From contig JAHQWF010000034.1 of assembly GCA_029856055.1 (NCBI GenBank), forward strand, positions 1 to 22,326: a stretch of DNA of 22,326 bases, in the 5' to 3' direction. Under the pieces are notes generated by a model that saw only the letters and a list, made by a program, of their open reading frames with translations, was not told the DNA's origin and did no database searches. Positions 1-7,929 of the stretch are shown here, one piece after another; the stretch's first letter is position 1, and the number at the start of each line of letters is the position of its first letter. Origin of the DNA: Candidatus Njordarchaeota archaeon (GTDB lineage Archaea > Asgardarchaeota > Njordarchaeia > Njordarchaeales > Njordarchaeaceae). The translations under genes were made by a program, and so were the position numbers.

Positions 1-706
1 ACGAGCAACTGAGTTATTGTTGCTGTCCATAGCGAGCACTAATGGTAGATAGATGGCCGAGCCATTATCATTCACCGCCACTAACTGGACCTTATCGATG
101 AACGACGCGTACTCATCCAGCTCGGAGAGCTTAAGCACATAGAAATTATTTCTAACCAAGTCGGGCTGAGCGGCGAGATAGTGGCGATAAAATGTATCAA
201 CATTATATGAGCCTACGTGAATATCCATTACGCCCTCTGTAACCCAAGTAGAGTTACTCCATAATCAATACACCACCCATACTTGGGGATACTGTAGACC
301 AAGTAATCTTGGTATCGATTCTCAAATCTACGATGCTTGATGTTAATTGTAATGGTGTAGGTTGATAAATCCCGCTAGGTGAACTACCCCAAACCCGTCC
401 TTGAACCGCTCTAGCTACAGCAGTATAGGATGGATCATTGTGATCTATCGATAGATAAACTATATTGTCAGACCCCTCGGTAATAAATTTTACAAATCGG
501 TACTAGTTTGATCTAGTTTTTTCCAATCACTCGTTACACCATCTGATCTCCATTCACCTATCTGTGGGTACCAGTAAGTACTACCATGATTGAACCCAGA
601 GTCTCTAGTCCAGTCATAGGTAGTTGTCGATTTAGCTGGAACCGCCCAGAGAAACAAAGAAAGTGAGAGAGAAAATAACTAAAAACACAAGCACTGTCCT
701 TCCCAT
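1..706 (-). pseudogene. Broken gene for a secreted or surface protein (three frameshifts, partial)
   Basis: Read on the minus strand, an ATG at 706-704 opens a typical signal peptide beginning MGRTVLVFLVIFSL. Frame 0 then stops after 25 codons. The protein-like reading continues in another frame as LWAVPAKSTTTYDWTRD, which holds a plausible signal-peptidase site. That frame ends at a stop at 490-492 and reading resumes as KFITEGSDNIVYLSID. It ends again at 254-256 and resumes as STWVTEGVMDIHVGSYN, staying open to the window edge. Each break needs only a one-base shift. The segments are rich in Tyr, Trp, Thr, Ser and Asp, as expected for a secreted beta-rich domain. The start lies 2 bp after the stop of the membrane-protein gene at 709-1284, so the two were probably co-transcribed. 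I do not recognise the family. The breaks could be real decay or assembly errors. Confidence 0.6.
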
Positions 707-708
707 GC

Positions 709-1284
709 CTATCGCCTATTTACTGTGTATAGAATAATTATTGCGAGATATGTGATTGAAGCTATCAGCAAGTTTGGGCCATAATGATAGCCTAAGTAAA
801 GTCTATCCCAAAGCACTAGACCACCTCCAATCATTAATACTATAGCCATAGATATGAGGTCTAGGATTAGTAAAAAAGCTCCTACTCCAATCCCTATGTT
901 TGGAAAAATCAATATAAGTAAATGGATATAGTCACTGAAGCGCAGTGTCTGCCCAAAGTAGGGGTTAATATTCACTAGAACATATATGGTCCATAAAACA
1001 CCTATTAAAGCTGAGATACCTAGAGAGAACACCTGGAATAGGATAGTTATCCTGTTTCCTTCACGAACCCCTCGCCAGATATAGTAGCTGGGGATAGCGA
1101 TTATTATGTATAGAGGCCACATATATAGTACTGCTAACGTACTTGTAAATATAAACATTGGACAGAAAAGTAACCAAATCATGTTTACTAAGCCAGCCCA
1201 GTAAACGAATTTGCTGGAGAAGGCTTGAAGCCTTTCGATAGACAAATATAACACCATAATTAAGAAATGATATATATGAGTCAA
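709..1284 (-). CDS. Polytopic membrane protein of unknown function
   Basis: This 191-residue protein is very hydrophobic, with about six or seven predicted membrane spans, roughly at residues 4-17, 25-45, 48-68, 80-106, 118-138, 138-158 and 166-188. Loops are short; a charged loop (WRGVREGNR) lies near residue 70-78. No family motif is recognisable. The longest frame starts at a TTG (1284). An ATG at 1257 is an equally good start, since neither has a clear Shine-Dalgarno site. The stop lies 2 bp before the ATG of the broken secreted-protein gene, suggesting a two-gene unit for a membrane protein and an exported partner. The 119 bp upstream separate it from the HhH-GPD-like gene, so it may have its own promoter. 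It is a real gene by hydrophobicity pattern and context; its function is unknown. Confidence 0.65.
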   Translation of the reverse strand: MTHIYHFLIMVLYLSIERLQAFSSKFVYWAGLVNMIWLLFCPMFIFTSTLAVLYMWPLYIIIAIPSYYIWRGVREGNRITILFQVFSLGISALIGVLWTIYVLVNINPYFGQTLRFSDYIHLLILIFPNIGIGVGAFLLILDLISMAIVLMIGGGLVLWDRLYLGYHYGPNLLIASITYLAIIILYTVNRR

Positions 1285-1403
1285 TTATTATAGGTAATTA
1301 ATTCACTTATGAATTTTACTCCATTCAATCTGGATTTTTAGTGGCTTGTCTAAGCATTTTTGGTTTGTTAAAATTTTGTATAAATTTTTTCAGTAATCTT
1401 TAA

Positions 1404-2387
1404 TCAGTAGTACAAAGTTTTCATAAATTTGTGTTCGTTGAGAATTATTGTTTTTCTTTTGACGTATTGTTCACAAGTTTCTATGAATGGGCAATCATTT
1501 TTAACAGTATCAGAATCATTCTCTTTACATAATGGTGAATTGAATTTACATCTTTCTCGTCCAAGTTTCCATAAGAAATCATCGAGTAAGAATGGTGAAA
1601 TCGATGCTTTAGTTGCTAATCGACTGTAAGCTCTTCTAGCTACTAATCTAAATAAAATATCTAATTCTCTATCAACTTCTTCATCCCAAAATTTGAAGTA
1701 TTTTAATATTGTTTCAGTAGGCTTGACTATACCGAGTCTTACTGCTATCCTCATCAAGTGGTTATCAACAGGTACATTGATATTCTCTTGATCCTTTACC
1801 TTAATTATTCCTCTTCTCTCAAGAAATTTTGCTAGTAAGAGAGGTTTCTTCTCAACTGGATCGGAGTATGCGATAAAGGCTTTAAGTTGATCAATAAAGC
1901 CAGTGCCATTGCTCTTATACAAGTATCCACCGCTCAAATTTATTATATTCATAACCTTACCTTCATATATTTTAATTAATTTACTAGCTATATCCCTGAT
2001 TAGATGAGCTCTGGTAGAGGGGTCAGAGACTACTTTTCTTCTGGGTTTATTTACTGAAAACCATTCCGAGATATCTCTTGTAGTGATGTTTATTAATTGG
2101 TCAGGTGAGAAGTAATCAGTGTTCTCTAGAAATCGCTTTACTGCCAAATGATATAAGAGATCAGACCCCTTTAAATACATGCCGTCTACATAACCCTCAA
2201 ATGGATCATCATAGGTACCGGTTCTGTGATCAACAGCTACTATGAAAAGAAAGAATCTAGATACTTCTTCTTCGCTATAGTGAATAGGGGGGAAGAAAGT
2301 GGGGTTAGTGAAGTTGTCAACGGGTATATTAATGCTTTTTAATATTTCAGCTATCTCAGATATCTTGTCGTAATCTATAGAGATCAA
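1404..2387 (-). CDS. HhH-GPD-like protein with Fe-S cysteine loop (DNA-glycosylase-related)
   Basis: A 327-residue, mainly helical protein. Two features point to the HhH-GPD (endonuclease III-like) superfamily. One is a PVDNHLMRIAVRLGIV segment, matching the PVDxHxxR...LG helix that follows the catalytic region. The other is a C-terminal cysteine set C280, C287, C299, C305. Spacing is C-x6-C-x11-C-x5-C, against C-x6-C-x2-C-x5-C in endonuclease III, so the middle loop is longer. A classic LPGVGxxTA hairpin and catalytic Lys are not obvious, so glycosylase activity is unproven. The start is TTG at 2387: a GGAGGT site lies at 2402-2397, overlapping the end of the upstream ABC ATPase gene, which implies translational coupling. 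Likely role: base excision, or another nucleobase or nucleoside chemistry built on this fold (inference). Confidence 0.65.
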   Translation of the reverse strand: MISIDYDKISEIAEILKSINIPVDNFTNPTFFPPIHYSEEEVSRFFLFIVAVDHRTGTYDDPFEGYVDGMYLKGSDLLYHLAVKRFLENTDYFSPDQLINITTRDISEWFSVNKPRRKVVSDPSTRAHLIRDIASKLIKIYEGKVMNIINLSGGYLYKSNGTGFIDQLKAFIAYSDPVEKKPLLLAKFLERRGIIKVKDQENINVPVDNHLMRIAVRLGIVKPTETILKYFKFWDEEVDRELDILFRLVARRAYSRLATKASISPFLLDDFLWKLGRERCKFNSPLCKENDSDTVKNDCPFIETCEQYVKRKTIILNEHKFMKTLYY

Positions 2388-2393
2388 ATATAA

Positions 2394-3398
2394 TTAACCT
2401 CCATTATTCTTCCAGAAATCCCAAGGAGAGATATCTTTTAGCTCTTCAGCGAAGTGGCAAGCTAACAAAGCATCTTCAATTTTCCTTAACTCTGGTTCTC
2501 TCTTCTTACAAATATCTTTAGCGTAAGGACATCTAGGCCAGAAAACACAACCCTTGGGGGGATTCATGGGATTTATGTACACTTCAGGCATCTCAATAAG
2601 TTTCTTAGATTTAGGCGATTTGATGTCTGGTAGCCCACCTATCAAACCCTTTGTATATGGATGAATTGGATGGTAATATATTCCCCTAGGATCATTGTAC
2701 TCAAGTATCTTACCACCGTACAAAATAGCTATTTTATGACTTATCTCGAATAATCTAAGTAAGTTATGAGAAATAATTAAGGCAGTGAATCCGTACTCTT
2801 CATGAAGTTTCTCTATTAGATCTGATAGATGTGCTTGAAGCGTCGGATCTAAACCCGTGAAGGGTTCATCAGCTATAATTAATTCAGGTTGTGTTGATAT
2901 TGCCAGAGCTATTTTTACCCTTTGTCTAGTCCCTATACTTAATTCATGAGGTAAGCTAATTAATACTCGAGTACCTAAACCGACATCAGAGAAAATCTTC
3001 TTTGTTTCCTCAATCGCTTCATGAAAAGGCTTATTCTTATGGAACTCAATAGCCTCAGATACTTGTAGACCAGACAACATCAGTGGATTAAATACATCCG
3101 CGGTTCCCTGCATTATTAGAGAGATACGGGATTGCCTTATTTTTTGCATTTCTTCTTCAGATAATCCAAGTAGATCTATATCATTAAATAGAATTCTCCC
3201 TCCTACTACTCTCGCATTAGTAGGTAATAATCTCATAATCGTTAGAGCTAAAGTAGTTTTTCCAGACCCTGTTTCTCCAGCAACCCCTACTATTTCACCT
3301 TTATTTATAGCAAGATTCACTCCTTGAAGGGCTTGAACAATACCTTCATCAGTTATGTAATGAACTATCAAGTCTTCAATTCTTAAAACAGTACTCAA
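2394..3398 (-). CDS. OppD/DppD-type ABC transporter ATP-binding protein (orphan)
   Basis: This 334-residue ATPase resembles the oligopeptide/dipeptide importer ATP-binding subunits. Visible motifs are Walker A GETGSGKT (residues 41-48), a Q-loop region MQGTADVFNPLM, Walker B with catalytic Glu LIIADEPFTGLDP, and H-loop LIISHN. The C-terminus has the oligopeptide-transporter extension, with GCVFWPRCPYA and further Cys residues. The signature reads LSIGTRQRV rather than the usual LSGGMRQRV. The start is TTG at 3398 with GGTGA at 3409-3405, six bases upstream. It is the first gene of its unit, since the next gene upstream (taw1) is divergent. The following gene is the HhH-GPD-like protein, not a permease, binding protein or second ATPase. 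Partners must be elsewhere, or the protein has another role. Family assignment is secure; substrate unknown. Confidence 0.9.
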   Translation of the reverse strand: MSTVLRIEDLIVHYITDEGIVQALQGVNLAINKGEIVGVAGETGSGKTTLALTIMRLLPTNARVVGGRILFNDIDLLGLSEEEMQKIRQSRISLIMQGTADVFNPLMLSGLQVSEAIEFHKNKPFHEAIEETKKIFSDVGLGTRVLISLPHELSIGTRQRVKIALAISTQPELIIADEPFTGLDPTLQAHLSDLIEKLHEEYGFTALIISHNLLRLFEISHKIAILYGGKILEYNDPRGIYYHPIHPYTKGLIGGLPDIKSPKSKKLIEMPEVYINPMNPPKGCVFWPRCPYAKDICKKREPELRKIEDALLACHFAEELKDISPWDFWKNNGG

Positions 3399-3487
3399 TT
3401 TTACTCACCAATACAATTGAATAATTTATTTGCATTACCAGAATTAAAAAGTAGTGCTTAATTTTCCTAGATTTAATTTCCATGGTA

Positions 3488-3501
3488 ATATATACTTAAA
3501 T
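3488..3501 (+). promoter_or_regulatory. TATA-like element, probable taw1 promoter
   Basis: An AT-rich block (atatatacttaaat) about 80 bp before the taw1 ATG resembles an archaeal TATA box. Transcription from it would start near 3515-3520 and give a leader of roughly 55 nt. The divergent ABC ATPase gene starts at 3398 and needs its own promoter in the same 175-bp gap; I see no clear one. Confidence 0.4.
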
Positions 3502-3573
3502 AACATTACTTACTAACAAAAAACCAATATGGTTCTGTTCGCGGAAACAAGGTAGCAAGAGAGGTGGAGCAGA

Positions 3574-4605
3574 ATGAACACAAAAGTAAACAAGAAAGAA
3601 GTGATGAAGACGCCATTACCAGAGCCCTTCCTAAGGACATTTAAGAGCCAGGGCTATCAATTCGTAGGTAAATTTGCGGCATATAAACCATGCCACTACT
3701 TTAAAACAGCATTAACAGACAGAATAATGTGTTATAAGTACTGGTTTTACGGTATTCCGACTCATAGATGTATCCAATGGACACCTATACTAGAATGCAA
3801 TCTAAACTGTCTATTTTGCTGGAGATTGCATAGAACAGACATTGGTCTACCTCCCTTCAAGGGAGATATAAACGAGATACCCTGGGATGAACCTAAAGAA
3901 ATATTTAACAATGTTATTGAAGCGTACCTCAGGGTTCTAAAGGGGTACGATCCAAAGTACAGAGATAAAACAGATAAAGAGCTATGGAGAGACGCTATAG
4001 AAGGACCAAAGCACTTAGCTACTTCCCTTGATGGAGAACCAACAATGTATCCATATATAGATGATTTGATGGAACTAGGGAAAAAGAAAGGTATGAGTAC
4101 TTTCATTGTGTCAAATGGCACTTTCCCAAAACGCCTAGAGAATATGCATACTTTACCAACACAGTTATACATAAGCGTAGTTGGACCAGACTTTAAAACA
4201 TGGGTGAAAGCAACAGCGCCAGCTTGGGAGCCAAGAGAACAATGGAATAATCTAATGAAGACGCTGGAATTGATGCCGTCTCTGAATACTAGGAAAGTAT
4301 TTAGGATCACGGCGGTAAAGGGATTAAACATGGTTAATCCGGAGGGATATGCAAAACTGGTTGAGATCGCTAAGCCAGATTTCGTTGAAGTAAAAGGTTA
4401 CTCTTGGTTAGGTAGATCTAGACAGAGATTGAATAGAGAACATGTACCTAGCATGAAAGATATAGATGAATTCGCTAGAACGCTAGCTGAATTAACAGGA
4501 TACAAATACATTGATAAAATCGAGAGAGCTAGGATAGCATTACTGTGGAACGAGAGTACACCAAGACTTATACATCCATTAAAGTATAGTAAAACTAAGA
4601 GATAG
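3574..4605 (+). CDS. taw1: tRNA 4-demethylwyosine synthase (radical SAM), Taw1
   Basis: This enzyme converts N1-methylguanosine at position 37 of tRNA-Phe to 4-demethylwyosine using pyruvate and SAM, the step that builds the tricyclic wyosine base. The 343-residue length fits archaeal Taw1. The radical-SAM motif is CNLNCLFCW (C75, C79, C82). Upstream lie C40, C53 and C66 with a regular 13-residue spacing, the arrangement known for the second Fe-S cluster of Taw1. Other family segments are SLDGEPTMYP and a C-terminal FVEVKGYSWLGRSR. The ATG at 3574 is preceded by a GAGGTG site at 3561-3566. It is transcribed alone, away from the ABC ATPase gene, and its TAG abuts the stop of cca with no intervening base. 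Assignment is strong. Confidence 0.95.
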   Translation: MNTKVNKKEVMKTPLPEPFLRTFKSQGYQFVGKFAAYKPCHYFKTALTDRIMCYKYWFYGIPTHRCIQWTPILECNLNCLFCWRLHRTDIGLPPFKGDINEIPWDEPKEIFNNVIEAYLRVLKGYDPKYRDKTDKELWRDAIEGPKHLATSLDGEPTMYPYIDDLMELGKKKGMSTFIVSNGTFPKRLENMHTLPTQLYISVVGPDFKTWVKATAPAWEPREQWNNLMKTLELMPSLNTRKVFRITAVKGLNMVNPEGYAKLVEIAKPDFVEVKGYSWLGRSRQRLNREHVPSMKDIDEFARTLAELTGYKYIDKIERARIALLWNESTPRLIHPLKYSKTKR

Positions 4606-6012
4606 TTAATCATTGCATCTTAACCAAGGTAAACGACGATTAACAAAAGAGATAAATTCATTAAGTACGCCGTACTTCTTCATCATCGAGATAATCTCCT
4701 CAGTCGTCCCAAGAATTCTGAATGAAATAAATGATGGATTAATTCTAATTCTCCTAATGAATTTCTCTAAGTGATCTATAAGGTATTTCTCGCTCTTCGG
4801 TCTATTAACCAAAAAAACTAGCTTAGAGCCTTTCAGCCATGGTCCTATAGCGTTCTTAGATATGTAATCATTAATGAACCTGAATATATCTTTAGTACTA
4901 GCCCATACGGGTGGTCCCTTTATCTCTTTATAAGGATCGAGTTCTGCTCTATTGACTTCAATTACTATGTAGATGTATTTTTTGGAATCAATTATGTTTG
5001 TGACGTATAAATATATCTCCCTAATATTCCCTAGAAATCTTCTAACAAGTCTCTCTATTCTTTTAGCTTGACCCCAGTAAGTATCTGGAGGTATCTCAGT
5101 ATTTTTCTCTAACATAACACTGATAAAACATCTTTTCTTCAAACTAGTTAAATCGATTCTATTTTCTTTTACACATGGGTAAAAGAACTTGATTGATGGT
5201 TTCTCAAGAAACATTTTTGAAGCTAATTTAGTCAAGTAAAAAGTCTTAACGGATGTGTTAGCTGTCACATTTCTATCTCTATCTGCTGGATCAATAATAA
5301 TGATTTTTCTCCTAAATGTTTTAATAGCTTTTTCTTTCTCCCAGCTTTTACTAAAATCTATAAATATTCTCTCTTCCTTAGAGAAGGAATCTAATACTTT
5401 CAAGAAGGAACCGAAATGCACGACTAATAACTCACAAGCATAACCAGATAATCCACGAGTCTTTATTTCAGCTCCATAAGCACCTATTCCCTTGAGAAAA
5501 GTCTTAAGTAATCTAACCTCATCAGCTAATTCATCACTTAGATTTCGTTTTAGGAATTCTGTATGTAGTGGGGTTCTATCAACAGCTGAAATAATTTTAC
5601 CAACTCTGAACCCAGGCACTATATCAGCAGTGAATTCACCTATATGCGCTCTCAAATATGGGTGCTCAGCATATCTTTGCTCAAACTTATAGTTTAATCT
5701 GCTCTTTAACCTTTCTAATATCTCTTGCTTAATATATTCTTTTGTAACAATTTTTTCAAGAAGAATGAATATGTCTACATCACGGTCTCTTGAAAGCCAT
5801 GTATTATGAGCAATTGATCCATGAATCTCAACGCTGAAAGGCACATCTAAGTCCTGCAGAGATCTCTCTATCTCAAGTCTTATCTTTTCAGCGAATGAAG
5901 ATACGAGATCTCTCTCTTTTTCGTCAGGACGAACTCTTTTTATTACGTCTTTAATTACTTTACATATTTCTGGATTAATATCCTGGCACTCAACTAGTGA
6001 TCCCGCACACAT
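4606..6012 (-). CDS. cca: CCA-adding tRNA nucleotidyltransferase, archaeal class I
   Basis: It adds or repairs the 3'-terminal CCA of tRNAs using CTP and ATP without a nucleic-acid template. The 468-residue protein has the class I nucleotidyltransferase signature: G65-S66 in HGSIAHNTWL, then D78 and D80 in RDVDIF, with a third carboxylate in FTADIVPGFRVG. The long C-terminal part fits the body and tail domains of archaeal CCA enzymes. The start is ATG at 6012, 12 bp after the stop of the helical-repeat gene, with only a weak ribosome site (AAAGG); it is probably the last gene of a unit with the two unknown genes upstream. The stop touches that of the convergent taw1. Because crenarchaeal tRNA genes often lack encoded CCA, the enzyme is likely essential (inference). 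Confidence 0.95.
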   Translation of the reverse strand: MCAGSLVECQDINPEICKVIKDVIKRVRPDEKERDLVSSFAEKIRLEIERSLQDLDVPFSVEIHGSIAHNTWLSRDRDVDIFILLEKIVTKEYIKQEILERLKSRLNYKFEQRYAEHPYLRAHIGEFTADIVPGFRVGKIISAVDRTPLHTEFLKRNLSDELADEVRLLKTFLKGIGAYGAEIKTRGLSGYACELLVVHFGSFLKVLDSFSKEERIFIDFSKSWEKEKAIKTFRRKIIIIDPADRDRNVTANTSVKTFYLTKLASKMFLEKPSIKFFYPCVKENRIDLTSLKKRCFISVMLEKNTEIPPDTYWGQAKRIERLVRRFLGNIREIYLYVTNIIDSKKYIYIVIEVNRAELDPYKEIKGPPVWASTKDIFRFINDYISKNAIGPWLKGSKLVFLVNRPKSEKYLIDHLEKFIRRIRINPSFISFRILGTTEEIISMMKKYGVLNEFISFVNRRLPWLRCND

Positions 6013-6024
6013 TTGTTTCAGCCT

Positions 6025-7923
6025 TTAGACTTCTAATTTAAGTAAATCAATTAAAAGTTGAGTTAGATCCAGTATTGGATCTATAAAATCGCATCTTGCT
6101 ACGAAGCTAGCGATGCTATATAGGATAGTTAAATGAGCGTTGTAATCATACAGTAACTTAATTGCGTTTAACATGTATCTTAGACTATCCTGATACTTTT
6201 TCTTATCTAATAAAATTATACTTAATTCTGACAGTAATTTAGCCATCTTGGCTTCATCAATCTGGTTTCTGTAAATACTCAATAATTTATTACCAAATTC
6301 TGGTGAGCAACTAGCAAAAATAGACTTTATTAATTCGACAAGGAAATCCTCATTACCTGCCTTGATATCAGAAATTTCTTTGAGGAGATCCATAACTAAG
6401 TCATAATAACCCTTATTAGATAACTTATCCATTATTTTCAAGAAATAAGGTGCAGGCACACCAAAATTCATCATATCTCTAATGAATTCAAAAGCTAGGT
6501 CTTCGCAATCAACGTCAAGTAGCTCCTCGACTATTACAGAGTATAGATATCCAATCGACAAGTAACTCTCTCTGAACTTGATGTCTTCTAGCAACCTAAT
6601 GAATTCACTTTTAATAGTTTTAAAATTCTGGATTAGTGCTCTAAAAGAGGGCTCGTAGAGGAGTTTAATGCGCAATAATGAACTCACATCCTTAAAAATT
6701 CCTGCAGATTCAAGTATGTGAATCGTTTTCTCAAATTGACCTGACAGCAATGTTTTCTTAGCTATTTCACCGAATATGTAGTATATTTTCTCGTAATGGC
6801 CAACAGTTTCTAAATAAAAAGCCAGTACCTCCAAGAGCGTTTCAATTTGTTTAAAATTCAATTTAAGATAAGGGGGTCCAGTGATAATTGACATTAAAAC
6901 ATCAGAAGCGTGCTCATATTCGCCAGACTTGTAGAGATTATAACTAAAATTAATTAATTTAACAAAATCATCGTCACTAATCGCTTTTCTACCATTAACT
7001 AATTCTCCAATTAATACTAATGTTTCTAAAGTCCTGTCATGGAATTTTCTTGCGAGCGATATAAGTGAATCAAAATAATTATTGAAGACGGAGAATGTTT
7101 TTGAAAAATATTTAAGAAAAGTCTCTCTTACATCCCAATAAGCTTCAGATAGAGATTTAATTAATTCCTCCACTATATAATTTTTCATATCATTAGAGTA
7201 AACGTCAGAAATCCTCGATTGAACTTCTTTCACAATATATAATGTAATGAAGAATTTGTCTCTAGGATCAAGTGACATTAGATAATTTTTAAGATTATTG
7301 ATTTGAGTTCTGGCTATATTCAATAAATAATTAGCTTGATAATGGATGGCGTCTCTTTTATATCCTAACTCAACAAAAATATTAATGGCTTTTCTTAATA
7401 ACTCTTCACCTAGTGAACTAAAACCTAATTTAGTGAATTCAATTGACGCGCTCCCCAATATTTCCGCTAAAACCAACTTCCTTGAATTCTCCGCTAATCT
7501 CTCAGTGTTATTTAATACTTCAAGCGCTTTATTTATCTCTCTATGTCTAATCAAACGAATAGCTAGAGTCCCCAATATGGAAAGTGGGGTCGAATAATCA
7601 TCTAATTTGATTAGATGAGTGATTGCTTTATGGTATTTAGCATAAGCATAATCAATGTCATTAGGTTTATTCTTTATTCTCTCTAGGAAGTAGCGAGCAA
7701 AAATATAGTTGAAATAATAAGAGTCTCTGAATCTATAGAAATTGATCTTTAATTGTTCTTTGTCTATTTTATAGCCTCTCACAGAAGCCTCTATTGGGTC
7801 TGTGAGAATATATGCAAGAAATAGGATTATCGACCCTGATAAATCATTCATGCGCTCTGAATCAATAAGTGTGCTGATTTTATCGATCAATTCAGCATAC
7901 TTATTAATCATTATTTTCTTCAA
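6025..7923 (-). CDS. Large alpha-helical repeat (TPR-like) protein of unknown function
   Basis: A 632-residue protein that appears almost wholly alpha-helical. It has no signal peptide or membrane span, so it is probably cytoplasmic. Several stretches have the helix-turn-helix rhythm of TPR repeats, for example around residues 155-185 (LGFSSLGEELLRKAINIF) and 335-350 (YKSGEYEHASDVLMSI), and near the C-terminus (KKYQDSLRYMLNAIKLL). I find no enzyme motif. The start may be TTG at 7923 or ATG at 7911; no strong Shine-Dalgarno site decides. It starts 6 bp after the stop of the 367-aa gene and ends 12 bp before cca, so all three are probably one unit. A scaffold or protein-binding role is inferred from the fold type only; the specific partner is unknown. 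Confidence 0.75.
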   Translation of the reverse strand: MKKIMINKYAELIDKISTLIDSERMNDLSGSIILFLAYILTDPIEASVRGYKIDKEQLKINFYRFRDSYYFNYIFARYFLERIKNKPNDIDYAYAKYHKAITHLIKLDDYSTPLSILGTLAIRLIRHREINKALEVLNNTERLAENSRKLVLAEILGSASIEFTKLGFSSLGEELLRKAINIFVELGYKRDAIHYQANYLLNIARTQINNLKNYLMSLDPRDKFFITLYIVKEVQSRISDVYSNDMKNYIVEELIKSLSEAYWDVRETFLKYFSKTFSVFNNYFDSLISLARKFHDRTLETLVLIGELVNGRKAISDDDFVKLINFSYNLYKSGEYEHASDVLMSIITGPPYLKLNFKQIETLLEVLAFYLETVGHYEKIYYIFGEIAKKTLLSGQFEKTIHILESAGIFKDVSSLLRIKLLYEPSFRALIQNFKTIKSEFIRLLEDIKFRESYLSIGYLYSVIVEELLDVDCEDLAFEFIRDMMNFGVPAPYFLKIMDKLSNKGYYDLVMDLLKEISDIKAGNEDFLVELIKSIFASCSPEFGNKLLSIYRNQIDEAKMAKLLSELSIILLDKKKYQDSLRYMLNAIKLLYDYNAHLTILYSIASFVARCDFIDPILDLTQLLIDLLKLEV

Positions 7924-7929
7924 CTCTTA

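Noticed and set aside
1404..2387. Idea that the HhH-GPD-like protein is a queuosine-salvage glycosylase
   Set aside because: That family shares a related fold but I cannot match its diagnostic residues, and it lacks this kind of Fe-S cysteine loop as far as I know, so I kept the broader call.
3531..3560. GGTTCTGTTCGCGG stretch that recalls a tRNA T-arm
   Set aside because: No acceptor, D-arm or anticodon arm can be built around it; it is only the taw1 leader.
3762..4331. 189-codon open frame antisense to taw1
   Set aside because: It lies wholly inside the well-supported taw1 gene and its translation shows no family features; it is a shadow frame.
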